A stretch of 64,000 bases of DNA, from the NCBI GenBank assembly GCA_023432225.1, contig JAEYUW010000040.1:114714-178713 (forward strand). The letters run 5' to 3'. Each line of letters opens with the position of its first letter. Position 1 is the first letter of the stretch. Shown piece by piece: positions 43,645-52,251 of this stretch. This DNA comes from Verrucomicrobiota bacterium. Lineage in GTDB: Bacteria; Verrucomicrobiota; Verrucomicrobiia; Opitutales; Opitutaceae. The notes beneath the pieces were generated by a model, which worked only from the letters and a program-made list of their open reading frames with translations, did not search any database and was not told the origin of the DNA. The translations under genes were made by a program, and so were the position numbers.

Positions 43645-44733
43645 GTGAGTTCCCCTGTTCTGGTTCGCGACCTCTCGTTTTCGGCGCTGGATATTCCGCT
43701 GTTTGTCCCGTTCGGCATCGCCGGCGGCGCGCAACCGGCGGCGAACAACGTCCTCGCCCGCGTGGAGCTCTCCGACGGCCGCGTCGGCTACGGCGAAGCG
43801 GCGCCGCTGCCGCCCTACAACGGCGAAACCCAGGCCGACGCGTTGCGCGCACTGGCCGCGATGCGCGAACACGTGGTCGGGCGCGACGCGGCGGACTGGA
43901 TGGCGGTCGCCCGTTGGGCGCGTGACGCCGGCGGCGCGCAATGTGGCTCGGCCCAATGCGCCTTCGAGATGGCGTTGCTCGACGCCGTCACGCGGCAAAG
44001 CGGGCAACCGCTGTGGAAATTTTTCGGCGGCGCGAGCACCGAACTCGAAACCGACATGACCGTGACGACTGGCACTGCCTCACAGGCGGCGGAGGACGCG
44101 CGCGCCATCCGCCAGCGCGGCATTCGGCAGATCAAGGTCAAGGTCGGCGGGCCCAAAGGCGCGCTGCACGATCTCGAGCGCGTCGGCGCCATCGCGGCGG
44201 CGGCGCCGAACGCACCGCTCATTCTCGATGGCAATGCCGGCATCACTCGCGAGCACGCGCGCGAGTTGGTGAAAGGTCTTCGCGCCGCTCAAATCACCCC
44301 GGCGCTGCTGGAGCAGTGGCTGCCCAAGGACGACTTGAACGGCATGCGCATGCTCCGCGAGGAGAGCGGCTGGCTCGTTGCGGCGGACGAAGCGGCGTGC
44401 TCGGGCGACGATGTCGCGCGCATCGCCGACGCGCGCGCGGCCGACGTCGTGAACATCAAGTTGATGAAGGCCGGCGTGGCCGCGGCGCTCGACATCGTGC
44501 GCGTGGCGCGTGAGCGCAGTCTCGGGTTGATGATCGGCGGAAACGTCGAGTCGATCCTCGCGATGACGTTTTCCGCGTGCTTCGCGTGTGGGCACGGCGG
44601 CTTCAAGTTCGCGGATTTGGACACACCGTGGTTCCTCGCCGAAAATCCGTTCGAGGGCGGCTACATCGCCAATGGCGGGATGCTGTCTGTCGCGCACATC
44701 GCGTCCGGACACGGCGTGGTGTCGAAAGCATAA
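43645..44733 (+). CDS. Second dipeptide epimerase of the enolase superfamily
   Basis: A 362-residue paralogue of the enzyme at 16564. Catalytic lysines are in IKVKVG (164, 166), metal ligands Asp195 (LDGNAG), Glu223 (LEQWLP) and Asp248 (ADEA), and the second lysine in NIKLMK. The C-terminal DLDTPW carries the DxD motif of dipeptide epimerases. The two paralogues are clearly divergent, so their dipeptide preferences probably differ. The start is GTG at 43645 (VSSPVLVRD) or GTG at 43612; neither has a ribosome-binding site. It is divergent from dacB. Confidence 0.87.
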   Translation: MSSPVLVRDLSFSALDIPLFVPFGIAGGAQPAANNVLARVELSDGRVGYGEAAPLPPYNGETQADALRALAAMREHVVGRDAADWMAVARWARDAGGAQCGSAQCAFEMALLDAVTRQSGQPLWKFFGGASTELETDMTVTTGTASQAAEDARAIRQRGIRQIKVKVGGPKGALHDLERVGAIAAAAPNAPLILDGNAGITREHARELVKGLRAAQITPALLEQWLPKDDLNGMRMLREESGWLVAADEAACSGDDVARIADARAADVVNIKLMKAGVAAALDIVRVARERSLGLMIGGNVESILAMTFSACFACGHGGFKFADLDTPWFLAENPFEGGYIANGGMLSVAHIASGHGVVSKA

Positions 44734-44792
44734 CCCTGCGCGCGCGTGGCCGACGGCCATCCGGTTAGATCCCCGTTTCTCCGAGCAGCCGA

Positions 44793-44817
44793 GAAAGTCA
44801 CGTAATACGTGACTTTC
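44793..44817. repeat. Palindrome with TAATACGT centre, copy 3 (variant arms)
   Basis: Perfect 11-bp arms (GAAAGTCACGT / ACGTGACTTTC) around AAT. The centre TAATACGT is shared with the two palindromes at 17603 and 19480, but the arms differ. It also follows a dipeptide epimerase gene. Confidence 0.88.
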
Positions 44818-44898
44818 ATCGGAGCGCTCGACCGAGGAGGCGGTGAGGCGATTTAAATCGAGCTCGCGCGCGGTGCGATTTCGGGAATCTTGCCTCGC

Positions 44899-46482
44899 AT
44901 GAATCGACTCGGCGTTTGGGTGGTGGCGGCGGGCCTGGGGGTGTTGGCGCGCGCGGCGGATTACGACGTGATCATCGTGGGCGGCAGTGTCGTCGATGGG
45001 ACGGGGCGGCCGGCCTTCGCGGCCGATGTGGCGATCAAGGACGGCAAGATCGCGAAGATCGGTGAGGTCACCGGCGAGGCAACGACGCGGATTGACGCGC
45101 GCGGACTCGTCGTCGCACCGGGATTCATTGATGTGCACACGCACTCGGACGATCTTGTGGAGAAGCTCCCGCTCTCGGAGCATTTCCTGCGCATGGGCGT
45201 CACGAGCATCGTCGTGGGCAACTGCGGTGGTTCGAACGCGAACGTCGGGGATTTTTTTGCGCGGCTGGAGAAAAGCGGCGTGTCGCCGAATGTCGCGACG
45301 CTCATCGGCCACAACACCGTCCGAAAGCGCGCGATGGGCGGCGTCTTTGATCGCGCGCCGTCACCCTCAGAACTCGCCCAAATGAAACAACTCGTCGATC
45401 AAGCGATGCGGGACGGCGCGGTCGGGCTCTCGACGGGACTGATTTATCTGCCGGGCACGTTCGCCAAAACGGAGGAGATCGTGGAACTCGCGAAATCCAT
45501 CGCGCCCTACGACGGCATCTACGCGAGCCACATGCGTTCGGAGAGCGGCAGGATTCTCGAGGCGATCGACGAATTGTTGCGGATCGCGCGCGAGGCCGGC
45601 GTGCGCGCGGAGCTGTCGCACATTAAGCTCTCGGGTGAGAAATCGTGGGGCCAGGCCGACAAGATTCTCGCGCATCTGGACGAAGCGCGCGCCGCCGGCT
45701 TGCGCGTGAGGCAGGATCAATACGCCTACACGGCTTCGAGCACGGGCATCAGCCAGTTGATCCCGGACGAGGCGTTCGATGGCGGACACGAGAAGTTCGT
45801 CGCGCGCCTGAACAACCCGGAAGAGAAGGCGAAGATCGTCGCGAAGATGAAGGCGAGCATCCTCGGGCGCGGCCGCATGGATTACGCGTATGCCGTCGTG
45901 GCGTCGTTTCGCGGCGACGTGACGCTGAATGGCATGAACATCGTCGAGGCCGCGCGGAAGTTGCGCGGCTCGGATTCACTCGAAGATCAGATCGAGGTCA
46001 TTCTGGAGATCGAGCGGCGCGGCGGCGCGAGTGGCGTGTTCCACGGGATGAGTGAGGACGACTTGAAGAAGTTCATGGCGCATCCGCAGACGATGATCGC
46101 GTCCGACAGCGGCGAGCGTGTGTTCGGCGAGGGCGTCCCCCACCCGCGCGGCTACGGCAACAACGCGCGCGTGCTTGGCCAGTATGTGCGCGAGCTGCAC
46201 GTGATCACACTGGAAGACGCCGTGCGCAAGATGACGAGTCTGCCGGCGGAGCACTTCCAGTTGCATGGACGCGGCGTGTTGCGCGTGGGCAACTGGGCGG
46301 ACGTGGCGGTGTTCGATGCCGCGAAGATCGGCGACCCGTCGACTTACAAGGAACCGCACCAGTATGCGGTCGGCGTGCCGTGGGTGCTCGTGAATGGCGT
46401 GGTCGTCGTGCGCGATGGCGCACACACGGGCGCGAAGCCGGGCATGGCGCTGCGACATCGGGCGCCGCGCGCGAGCGAGTGA
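44899..46482 (+). CDS. Exported N-acyl-D-amino-acid deacylase
   Basis: A 527-residue amidohydrolase of the D-aminoacylase family with a signal peptide (ending near LARAADY). Zinc-site elements: HxH in IDVHTHSDD (His80, His82), the bridging cysteine in GNCGGSN (Cys109), YASHMRSES, ELSHIKLSG and ASDSG. It frees D-amino acids from N-acyl forms; in this cluster the D-Glu or D-Ala residues of murein are natural substrates, but that is inference. The ATG at 44899 is chosen over a TTG at 44890. It follows the second epimerase on the same strand. Confidence 0.88.
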   Translation: MNRLGVWVVAAGLGVLARAADYDVIIVGGSVVDGTGRPAFAADVAIKDGKIAKIGEVTGEATTRIDARGLVVAPGFIDVHTHSDDLVEKLPLSEHFLRMGVTSIVVGNCGGSNANVGDFFARLEKSGVSPNVATLIGHNTVRKRAMGGVFDRAPSPSELAQMKQLVDQAMRDGAVGLSTGLIYLPGTFAKTEEIVELAKSIAPYDGIYASHMRSESGRILEAIDELLRIAREAGVRAELSHIKLSGEKSWGQADKILAHLDEARAAGLRVRQDQYAYTASSTGISQLIPDEAFDGGHEKFVARLNNPEEKAKIVAKMKASILGRGRMDYAYAVVASFRGDVTLNGMNIVEAARKLRGSDSLEDQIEVILEIERRGGASGVFHGMSEDDLKKFMAHPQTMIASDSGERVFGEGVPHPRGYGNNARVLGQYVRELHVITLEDAVRKMTSLPAEHFQLHGRGVLRVGNWADVAVFDAAKIGDPSTYKEPHQYAVGVPWVLVNGVVVVRDGAHTGAKPGMALRHRAPRASE

Positions 46483-46507
46483 GGTCGAGGCGGCCAGGGC
46501 GGCTCGT

Positions 46508-46676
46508 GTAGGGCTCGACCTTGTGTCGAGCCGTAGCGGCGAACGAGGCACGCGCCGCGCGAGCAGCCGCGGCCTCACACGAGGTGAGGCCCTACAGTGG
46601 CAGCGTCGAGGGCGCGGTGAAGCGAGCGTGGGCGCGACGCTGGTGGGCGATTGTCGCCGCTGGGGACAGCGGCGAC
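46508..46676. repeat. Family C paired hairpin and family D hairpin
   Basis: Family C unit at 46508-46595: GTAGGGCTCGACC, loop, GGTCGAGCC-like arm, then GGCCTCACACG ... GTGAGGCCCTAC. Family D hairpin at 46653-46676, identical in arms to 39679. Both lie between the deacylase and the end of the atp operon. Confidence 0.82.
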
Positions 46677-46688
46677 CACCTCTCGGGC

Positions 46689-46717
46689 AAAGAAAAAGCA
46701 CGGCGTTGCGGCCGCGC
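46689..46717 (-). terminator. Probable rho-independent terminator of the atp operon
   Basis: On the minus strand a 7-bp stem (GCGCGGC / GCCGTGC, one G-T pair) with loop CGCAAC is followed by TTTTTCTTT. It lies about 45-70 bp after the atpC stop, just beyond a family B hairpin. Confidence 0.6.
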
Positions 46718-46734
46718 TTCGGGATTTTTTCGGA

Positions 46735-46756
46735 GCAGGCGGGACGCCTGCGCTAC
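46735..46756. repeat. Family B hairpin next to atpC
   Basis: GCAGGCGGGACGCCTGCGCTAC, a single hairpin of family B ending 5 bp before the atpC stop codon. Other copies are at 10205 and 41058. Confidence 0.7.
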
Positions 46757-46761
46757 TTTGC

Positions 46762-47169
46762 TCAGCGCTTGCGGCGCTTGAGGGCGAGTTGGACGCCGGA
46801 GTAGCGGACGAGGTTCTGCAGGTGCTCGAGCTCCTGCGGGTCGAGCGTCTTGGCGGTGGCGAGTTCCTGCTCGGCTCGCTTCATCGCAGCCTCGACAGCG
46901 TTCTCGTCGATCTTTTCCTCGGTGATCGCGTTCTCGGCGAGCACGCGGACGGTGTCGCCTTCGATCTCGGCGAAACCGCCGCTGACCGCGAGGAACTGCG
47001 TCTCCGCGCCCTTCGCCACGCGCAGTTCGCCGGAGGCGACTTGCGTGAGCAGCGGGATGTGGCCGGGGAGGATGCCGATCTCGCCCTCGACCGTCGGAAT
47101 AACGACGGAGTCGATGGTATCGGAATAGACCTTCGCTTCCGGGGTGACGATTTCGAGAGTGAGGGACAT
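46762..47169 (-). CDS. atpC: ATP synthase F1 epsilon subunit
   Basis: A 135-residue epsilon subunit. The N-terminal beta-sandwich is clear (LTLEIVTPEAKVYSDTIDSVVIPTVEGEIGILPGHIPLLTQV pattern), followed by the C-terminal helical hairpin. It is part of the central stalk and inhibits ATP hydrolysis. It is last in the operon, separated from atpD by a family G repeat. Confidence 0.95.
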   Translation of the reverse strand: MSLTLEIVTPEAKVYSDTIDSVVIPTVEGEIGILPGHIPLLTQVASGELRVAKGAETQFLAVSGGFAEIEGDTVRVLAENAITEEKIDENAVEAAMKRAEQELATAKTLDPQELEHLQNLVRYSGVQLALKRRKR

Positions 47170-47179
47170 GGCTGCTGAA

Positions 47180-47263
47180 GTAGCGAGTAGCGGGTGGTGA
47201 GTAGCGGGTAGTTGGGTGGCGGACGTGCGTGATGCTCGCTAGTCGCTACTCACTACTCGCTAC
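47180..47263. repeat. Inverted repeat, family G (GTAGCGAGTAGTGAGTAG)
   Basis: Repeated GTAGCGAGTAG-like hexamers at 47180 and inverted CTACTCACTACTCGCTAC ending at 47263, between atpD and atpC. A close relative lies between atpA and atpG. The arms could form a long imperfect hairpin in the atp mRNA. Confidence 0.85.
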
Positions 47264-47271
47264 TGCTCGGG

Positions 47272-48693
47272 TCACTTCTTGCCCGCGGCGGCGAGGACTT
47301 CGTCGATGCCGCCCTTCATGTAGAAGTCGGTTTCGGCGACGTCGTCGAGCTGGCCGTCGAGGATCATCTTGAAGCCGCGAACCGTCTCCTTGACGGGGAC
47401 GTATTTGCCCGGCGTGCCGGTGAAGACTTCGGCGACCGCGAACGGTTGCGAGAGGAAGCGCTGGATCTTGCGGGCGCGGTAGACGGTGAGCTTGTCCTCG
47501 GGGGAGAGCTCATCGAGACCGAGAATCGCGATGATGTCCTGCAGGTCCTTGTAGCGTTGAAGCACGCGCTGAACTTCGCGCGCGACCTTGTAGTGCTCGT
47601 CGCCAACGACGTCGGCCTGGAGGGCCTTCGAGACGGAGGCGAGCGGGTCGACCGCGGGATAGATGCCGAGTTCGGCGATCGAGCGCTCGAGCACGATGGT
47701 GGAGTCCAAGTGCGCGAACGTGTTGGCCGGAGCCGGGTCGGTCAGGTCGTCCGCGGGCACGTAGACGGCTTGCACGGAGGTGATGGAGCCCTTCTTCGTC
47801 GAGGCGATGCGCTCTTGGAGAATGCCCATTTCGTTCGCGAGCGTCGGCTGATAACCGACGGCGGACGGCGAGCGACCGAGGAGCGCGGACACTTCGGAGC
47901 CGGCTTGGGAGAAGCGGAAAATGTTGTCGATGAAGAGCAGCACGTCCTGGTTCTTCTCGTCGCGGAAGTATTCCGCCATCGCGAGCGCCGAGAGGGCGAC
48001 GCGCATACGGGCGCCCGGGGGTTCGTTCATCTGGCCGTAGACGAGCGCGACCTTGGACTTGGAGATGTCCTTCTGGTTGATGACGCCCGCGTCGGACATT
48101 TCGTGGTAAAGGTCGTTGCCCTCGCGGGAACGCTCACCGACGCCGGCGAACACGGAGTAACCGCCGTGCGCCTTCGCGATGTTGTTGATGAGTTCGAGAA
48201 TGACGACCGTCTTGCCGACGCCCGCACCGCCGAACGCGCCGGCTTTGCCGCCCTTGATGAAGGGGCAGATGAGGTCGATGACCTTGATGCCGGTCTCGAG
48301 GATCGAGGCCTTGACGTCCTGGTCGACGAGCAACGGAGCCGGACGGTGAATCGGGTAGGTCTTCGTGAACGGAACCGGGCCCTTCTCGTCGACGGCCTTG
48401 CCGGTGACGTCGAAGATGCGGCCGAGCACGCCTTCGCCGACGGGCACCGAGATTGGCGCGCCGGTGTCGACGACGGGCATGCCGCGCACGAGGCCTTCGG
48501 AGGAAGACATCGCGATCGTGCGGCACAGGCCTTCGCCCAAGTGCTGCTGCACCTCGAGCGTGAGGTGCTCCTTCTTGCCGGCGGCGGTGAAGTCGACCGT
48601 GAGCGCCTGATAGATGGGCGGCACGGTGTTCTCGGCGAACTGCACGTCGACGACGGCGCCGATGACTTGGACGATTTTGCCTTGGTTGCTCAT
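47272..48693 (-). CDS. atpD: ATP synthase F1 beta subunit
   Basis: A 473-residue catalytic subunit. Walker A GGAGVGKTV, the ALVYGQMNEPPGAR block and Walker B-like VLLFIDNIFRFSQAGSE are intact, with the start GKIVQVIGAVVDVQF typical of beta subunits. The length is normal. No Shine-Dalgarno is seen before the ATG at 48693. Confidence 0.98.
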   Translation of the reverse strand: MSNQGKIVQVIGAVVDVQFAENTVPPIYQALTVDFTAAGKKEHLTLEVQQHLGEGLCRTIAMSSSEGLVRGMPVVDTGAPISVPVGEGVLGRIFDVTGKAVDEKGPVPFTKTYPIHRPAPLLVDQDVKASILETGIKVIDLICPFIKGGKAGAFGGAGVGKTVVILELINNIAKAHGGYSVFAGVGERSREGNDLYHEMSDAGVINQKDISKSKVALVYGQMNEPPGARMRVALSALAMAEYFRDEKNQDVLLFIDNIFRFSQAGSEVSALLGRSPSAVGYQPTLANEMGILQERIASTKKGSITSVQAVYVPADDLTDPAPANTFAHLDSTIVLERSIAELGIYPAVDPLASVSKALQADVVGDEHYKVAREVQRVLQRYKDLQDIIAILGLDELSPEDKLTVYRARKIQRFLSQPFAVAEVFTGTPGKYVPVKETVRGFKMILDGQLDDVAETDFYMKGGIDEVLAAAGKK

Positions 48694-48728
48694 GACGGAA
48701 ACGTGGGCGGGGTGTTTGGTTTAAAGGA

Positions 48729-49604
48729 TCAGGAAGCGGAGGCGAACTGCGCGGCGGCGATCTCGAGGATTTCCTGCGTGATACCGGCCTGGCGGGCCTT
48801 GTTGTATTCGAGAGTGAGGTCGCCGAGGAGCTTCGTGGCGTTGTCCTTGGCGGTCTTCATTGCGACCATGCGCGCGCTGTGCTCGGAGGCCTTGGCGCTG
48901 AGCATGAGCTGATAGACGTAGCGGTTGACGTAGAACGGCAGCAGCGCCTCGAGCACGGCTTGCGCGCTCGGCTCGAAAAGCATGTCGCGGTCGTCGTGCT
49001 TGGCGGTGTGACCGGTCTCGGCGCGGAGGTGGTCGACGAAGTCACGGACGTTCGTGAGCGGGAGCAGCGGGCGGAGCGTCGGCTCCTGCACGAGCGTGTT
49101 CTTGAAGCGCGGGTAGATGACCTCGAGCGTGTCGATTTCGCCGTCGAGATACATCTTCATCATGAACTCGATGACCGGCTTCACTTCGGAGAAGGCGACG
49201 CGATCGCTGACGGTGAAGTCGGCGACGAGGTCCTTCTTCGCGCGGCCGAGGAATTGTGCGCCCTTGCGGCCGATGGCGACGAACTTCGCCGGGCTCTTCA
49301 CGTCGAGGATGAGCTTGAAGAGATTGGCGTTGAGCGGACCGGCGAGGCCTTTGTCGGTCGTGATGAGCAGAATGCCGCGGGTCTTGACCTCGCGTTTGAC
49401 GAGGAACGGATGAAGCGACTCGTCGACGCGGCCGGCGAGCGCCGCGAGCATGTCGGCCATGAGCTGCGCGTAAGGGCGGCCGGCCATCGCGGCCTGCTGC
49501 GCCTTCTTCATCTTCGACGCAGCGACGAGCTCCATCGCCTTCGTGATCTGGCGGGTGTTCTTGACCGACTTGATGCGTCGGCGGATGTCGCGTGTGGAGG
49601 CCAT
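48729..49604 (-). CDS. atpG: ATP synthase F1 gamma subunit
   Basis: A 291-residue central-stalk subunit. The N-terminal helix signature is STRDIRRRIKSVKNTRQITKAMELVAASKM, and the C-terminal helix contains EHSARMVAMKTAKDNATKLL and the ITQEILEI motif. Start at 49604, directly downstream of a family G repeat. Confidence 0.97.
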   Translation of the reverse strand: MASTRDIRRRIKSVKNTRQITKAMELVAASKMKKAQQAAMAGRPYAQLMADMLAALAGRVDESLHPFLVKREVKTRGILLITTDKGLAGPLNANLFKLILDVKSPAKFVAIGRKGAQFLGRAKKDLVADFTVSDRVAFSEVKPVIEFMMKMYLDGEIDTLEVIYPRFKNTLVQEPTLRPLLPLTNVRDFVDHLRAETGHTAKHDDRDMLFEPSAQAVLEALLPFYVNRYVYQLMLSAKASEHSARMVAMKTAKDNATKLLGDLTLEYNKARQAGITQEILEIAAAQFASAS

Positions 49605-49611
49605 TCGGGAA

Positions 49612-49700
49612 GTAGCGAGTAGTGGGTAGCGAGTAGTGAGTAGAGGTTAGCGGAGAGATGGTTTGGTCATGCTCGCTACTCGCTACTCGATGGTCGCTAC
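49612..49700. repeat. Inverted repeat, family G, between atpA and atpG
   Basis: GTAGCGAGTAGTGGGTAGCG at 49612 and inverted CTCGCTACTCGCTACTCG ending at 49700. It ends 8 bp before the atpA stop-codon triplet and begins 8 bp before the atpG start, so it fills the whole gap. Confidence 0.85.
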
Positions 49701-49707
49701 TGTTGGC

Positions 49708-51237
49708 TTACTTGGCGGCGAAGGTGGACTTCCACTCGTCGCACGCGGCCTTGAGGCCGGCTTCGATTTCGGCGTCGAGGGCGGCCTTGGTGCGGATGGT
49801 GGTGAGCAGGGCGTCCTTGCGCGTGATGAGGAACTCCTTCAACGAGTTCGCGGCGGCGACGATGTTCTTCACGTCGACGTTCTCGAAGTAGTTTTTCTGG
49901 AGCGCCCAGAGGACGGACGCCTGGACTTCGATCGCGAGCGGGTTGAGCTGCGGCTGCTTGAAGAGTTCGACGATGCGCGCGCCGCGATCGAGCGTGGCCT
50001 TGGTCTTGGCGTCGAGGTCGGAGCCGAACTGCGCGAAGGCCGCGAGTTCGCGGAACTGGGCGAGCTCGCCCTTGAGTTTACCGCCGACCTGCTTGGTGAC
50101 CTTGATCTGCGCGGAGGAACCGACACGCGAGACGGAGAGACCGACGGACACCGCGGGACGGATGCCTTGGTTGAAGAGGTCGGTTTCGAGGAAGATCTGG
50201 CCGTCGGTGATCGAGATGACGTTCGTCGGGATGTAGGCCGAGACGTCGCCCGCCTGGGTCTCGATGATCGGGAGCGCGGTGAGCGAGCCCTTGCCGCTGA
50301 GGCGCGCGGCGCGCTCGAGGAGGCGGCTATGGAGATAGAACACGTCGCCCGGATACGCTTCGCGGCCGGAGGGGCGTTTCAGGATCAGCGAAATCTGGCG
50401 GTAAGCGACGGCGTGCTTCGAGAGATCGTCGTAAACGATCAGCGCATCCATGCCATTTTCCATGAACCACTCGCCCATCGCGGCGCCAGAGAAGGGCGCG
50501 AGGTATTGATTGGCGGGATTGTCGGCGGCGGGAGCGGCGACGATGACGGTGAACTGCAGCGCGTCGGCGGCCTCAAGGGCGGCGATGGTGCGCGCGATGT
50601 TCGACTGCTTCTGGCCGACGGCGACGTAGATCGAGTAGACGGGACGGAAGTCCTTGTTGCCCGACGCGAGGCCAACCTTGTTGATGCGGGCCTGGTTGAT
50701 GATCGTGTCGATGCAGATCGTGGTCTTGCCGGTGCCGCGGTCGCCGATGATGAGCTCGCGCTGGCCGCGGCCGATCGGGATCATCGAGTCGATCGCCATG
50801 ATGCCGGTGAAGAGCGGCTGCGAAACGGATTTACGGACGATGATGCCGGGGGCGATCTTTTCGACCGGATAAAACTCCTTGGCGTCGATCGGGCCCTTGC
50901 CGTCGACCGGGCGGCCGAGCGCATCGACCACGCGGCCGAGGAGCGCTTTGCCGACGGGAACGGAGAGGAGCTTGCCGGTGGTGGAGACTTCGTCGCCTTC
51001 CTTGAGCTGGGAAACGTCGCCGAGGACGACGCAGCCGACCTCGTCCTCTTCGAGGTTGAGCGCGATGCCGATGGCGCCACCGGGGAACTGCACCATCTCG
51101 TTATACATCACGTCGGAGAGGCCTTCGATCTTGGCCACGCCGTCGGCGACGGTGCGAATGTTGCCGGTGTTCTTCTTGACCGCCTTGGAGGACAGCTTGG
51201 CGATCTGTTGTTCGATTTGTTCGATGACGTTGCTCAT
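49708..51237 (-). CDS. atpA: ATP synthase F1 alpha subunit
   Basis: A 509-residue non-catalytic nucleotide-binding subunit. Walker A is GDRGTGKTTI; other features are DGVAKIEGLSDVMYNEMVQFP, VYDDLSKHAVAYRQISLILKRPSGREAYPGDVFYLHSRLLERAA (given here as the conserved block 290-333) and the arginine-finger region VGLSVSRVGSSAQIK. Length is normal. Confidence 0.98.
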   Translation of the reverse strand: MSNVIEQIEQQIAKLSSKAVKKNTGNIRTVADGVAKIEGLSDVMYNEMVQFPGGAIGIALNLEEDEVGCVVLGDVSQLKEGDEVSTTGKLLSVPVGKALLGRVVDALGRPVDGKGPIDAKEFYPVEKIAPGIIVRKSVSQPLFTGIMAIDSMIPIGRGQRELIIGDRGTGKTTICIDTIINQARINKVGLASGNKDFRPVYSIYVAVGQKQSNIARTIAALEAADALQFTVIVAAPAADNPANQYLAPFSGAAMGEWFMENGMDALIVYDDLSKHAVAYRQISLILKRPSGREAYPGDVFYLHSRLLERAARLSGKGSLTALPIIETQAGDVSAYIPTNVISITDGQIFLETDLFNQGIRPAVSVGLSVSRVGSSAQIKVTKQVGGKLKGELAQFRELAAFAQFGSDLDAKTKATLDRGARIVELFKQPQLNPLAIEVQASVLWALQKNYFENVDVKNIVAAANSLKEFLITRKDALLTTIRTKAALDAEIEAGLKAACDEWKSTFAAK

Positions 51238-51279
51238 GGGCGCGGGCGCGAGTGGAAAGTGAAAGGTAAAGGGGCGGGG

Positions 51280-51672
51280 TTAAACGGCGGCGGAAAGGGC
51301 GGCGAGTTGGCCGGCGACGGACGACTCGTAGATGTCGGAGCCGACGCGGACGCGGAGGCCGGCGAGGAGCGCGGTGTTGGGCTTCGCGACGGCGGTGACC
51401 TTGCGCGAATACTTCTTGGTCATCGCGGCCTCGATCGAGGCGAGCGTGGCCGCGCCGACCTGGCCGGCGTGCTCGACGACGGCGCGGGACTTCGCGACTT
51501 CGTTGGCGACGTGGCGGTGATAAAGCTGGAGCAGCGCGAGCGGGTGGCGCGGCTGGTGTTTCTCGATCCAGCCGAGGACGCCGGCGACGCGGTCGGCGGA
51601 GACCTCGCCGTCAACGACGCTCAGCTTGAAGAGCTGTTTGGCGAGGAGCTTGGTTTGCTTGTCGGCGGCCAT
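51280..51672 (-). CDS. atpH: ATP synthase F1 delta subunit, short form
   Basis: A 130-residue peripheral-stalk subunit. It is identified by position and by the C-terminal domain: the segment RAVVEHAGQVGAATLASIEA, then LLAGLRVRVGSDIYESSVAGQL, which matches the glycine-containing end of delta. Most delta subunits are 175-185 residues. The shortfall is in the N-terminal helical domain, which here has only about 55 residues. Upstream sequence does not supply the missing part because atpF ends 24 bp before. Confidence 0.88.
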   Translation of the reverse strand: MAADKQTKLLAKQLFKLSVVDGEVSADRVAGVLGWIEKHQPRHPLALLQLYHRHVANEVAKSRAVVEHAGQVGAATLASIEAAMTKKYSRKVTAVAKPNTALLAGLRVRVGSDIYESSVAGQLAALSAAV

Positions 51673-51696
51673 GGCGTGCGCGGCGGGAAGAACGGA

Positions 51697-52251
51697 TTAG
51701 AGCGACGCGAGTTCCTTCGCGGCGGTGTCGTTGTAGGCGGCGCGGTCGGCGTCGGTGAGCTTCTTGGCGAGGACGCGCTCGGTCGTGGTGACGACGAGGC
51801 GAGCAATTTCGCCGCGGGCTTCGTTGAGCATTTTCTTGTGCTCGAGTTCAATCGACTGCTGCGCCTTCGCGATCAGCTCGGCGGAGCGCTGGATGGCTTC
51901 GGCCTGCTGCTTGTCGACGAAGTCCTTCGCAGACTTGCGGGCTTCGTCGACGATCTTCTGGGCTTCGAGCTGGGCGCCCTTGACGATCGCGGCGCTCTCC
52001 TGCGCGGCGGCGGCCAACTTGGCCTGCATTTCTTCGGCGTGCTTGAGGCCGCTCTCGATCTTCTTGTTGCGCTCTTCCATCGTCGCGACGGTCGGCTTGA
52101 TGCCGAACTTGTAGAGCACCGCGAAGAGGATGAGGAAGCTGGCGATCTGCCAGACGACGTAGTGCCACTCGATGCCGAACTTCTCGACGATGGACGCGTC
52201 GCCAGCGGCGGCGTGCGCAACTTCGGTGGTGGCGAGGAAGAGGGAGAGCAT
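51697..52251 (-). CDS. atpF: ATP synthase F0 b subunit
   Basis: A 184-residue peripheral-stalk subunit with one N-terminal membrane segment (VVWQIASFLILFAVLYKFGIKP) and a long charged, alanine-rich helix that reads as a coiled coil. It has a short extra N-terminus before the helix (LSLFLATTEVAHAAAGDAS) that looks like a signal-type segment. Confidence 0.95.
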   Translation of the reverse strand: MLSLFLATTEVAHAAAGDASIVEKFGIEWHYVVWQIASFLILFAVLYKFGIKPTVATMEERNKKIESGLKHAEEMQAKLAAAAQESAAIVKGAQLEAQKIVDEARKSAKDFVDKQQAEAIQRSAELIAKAQQSIELEHKKMLNEARGEIARLVVTTTERVLAKKLTDADRAAYNDTAAKELASL

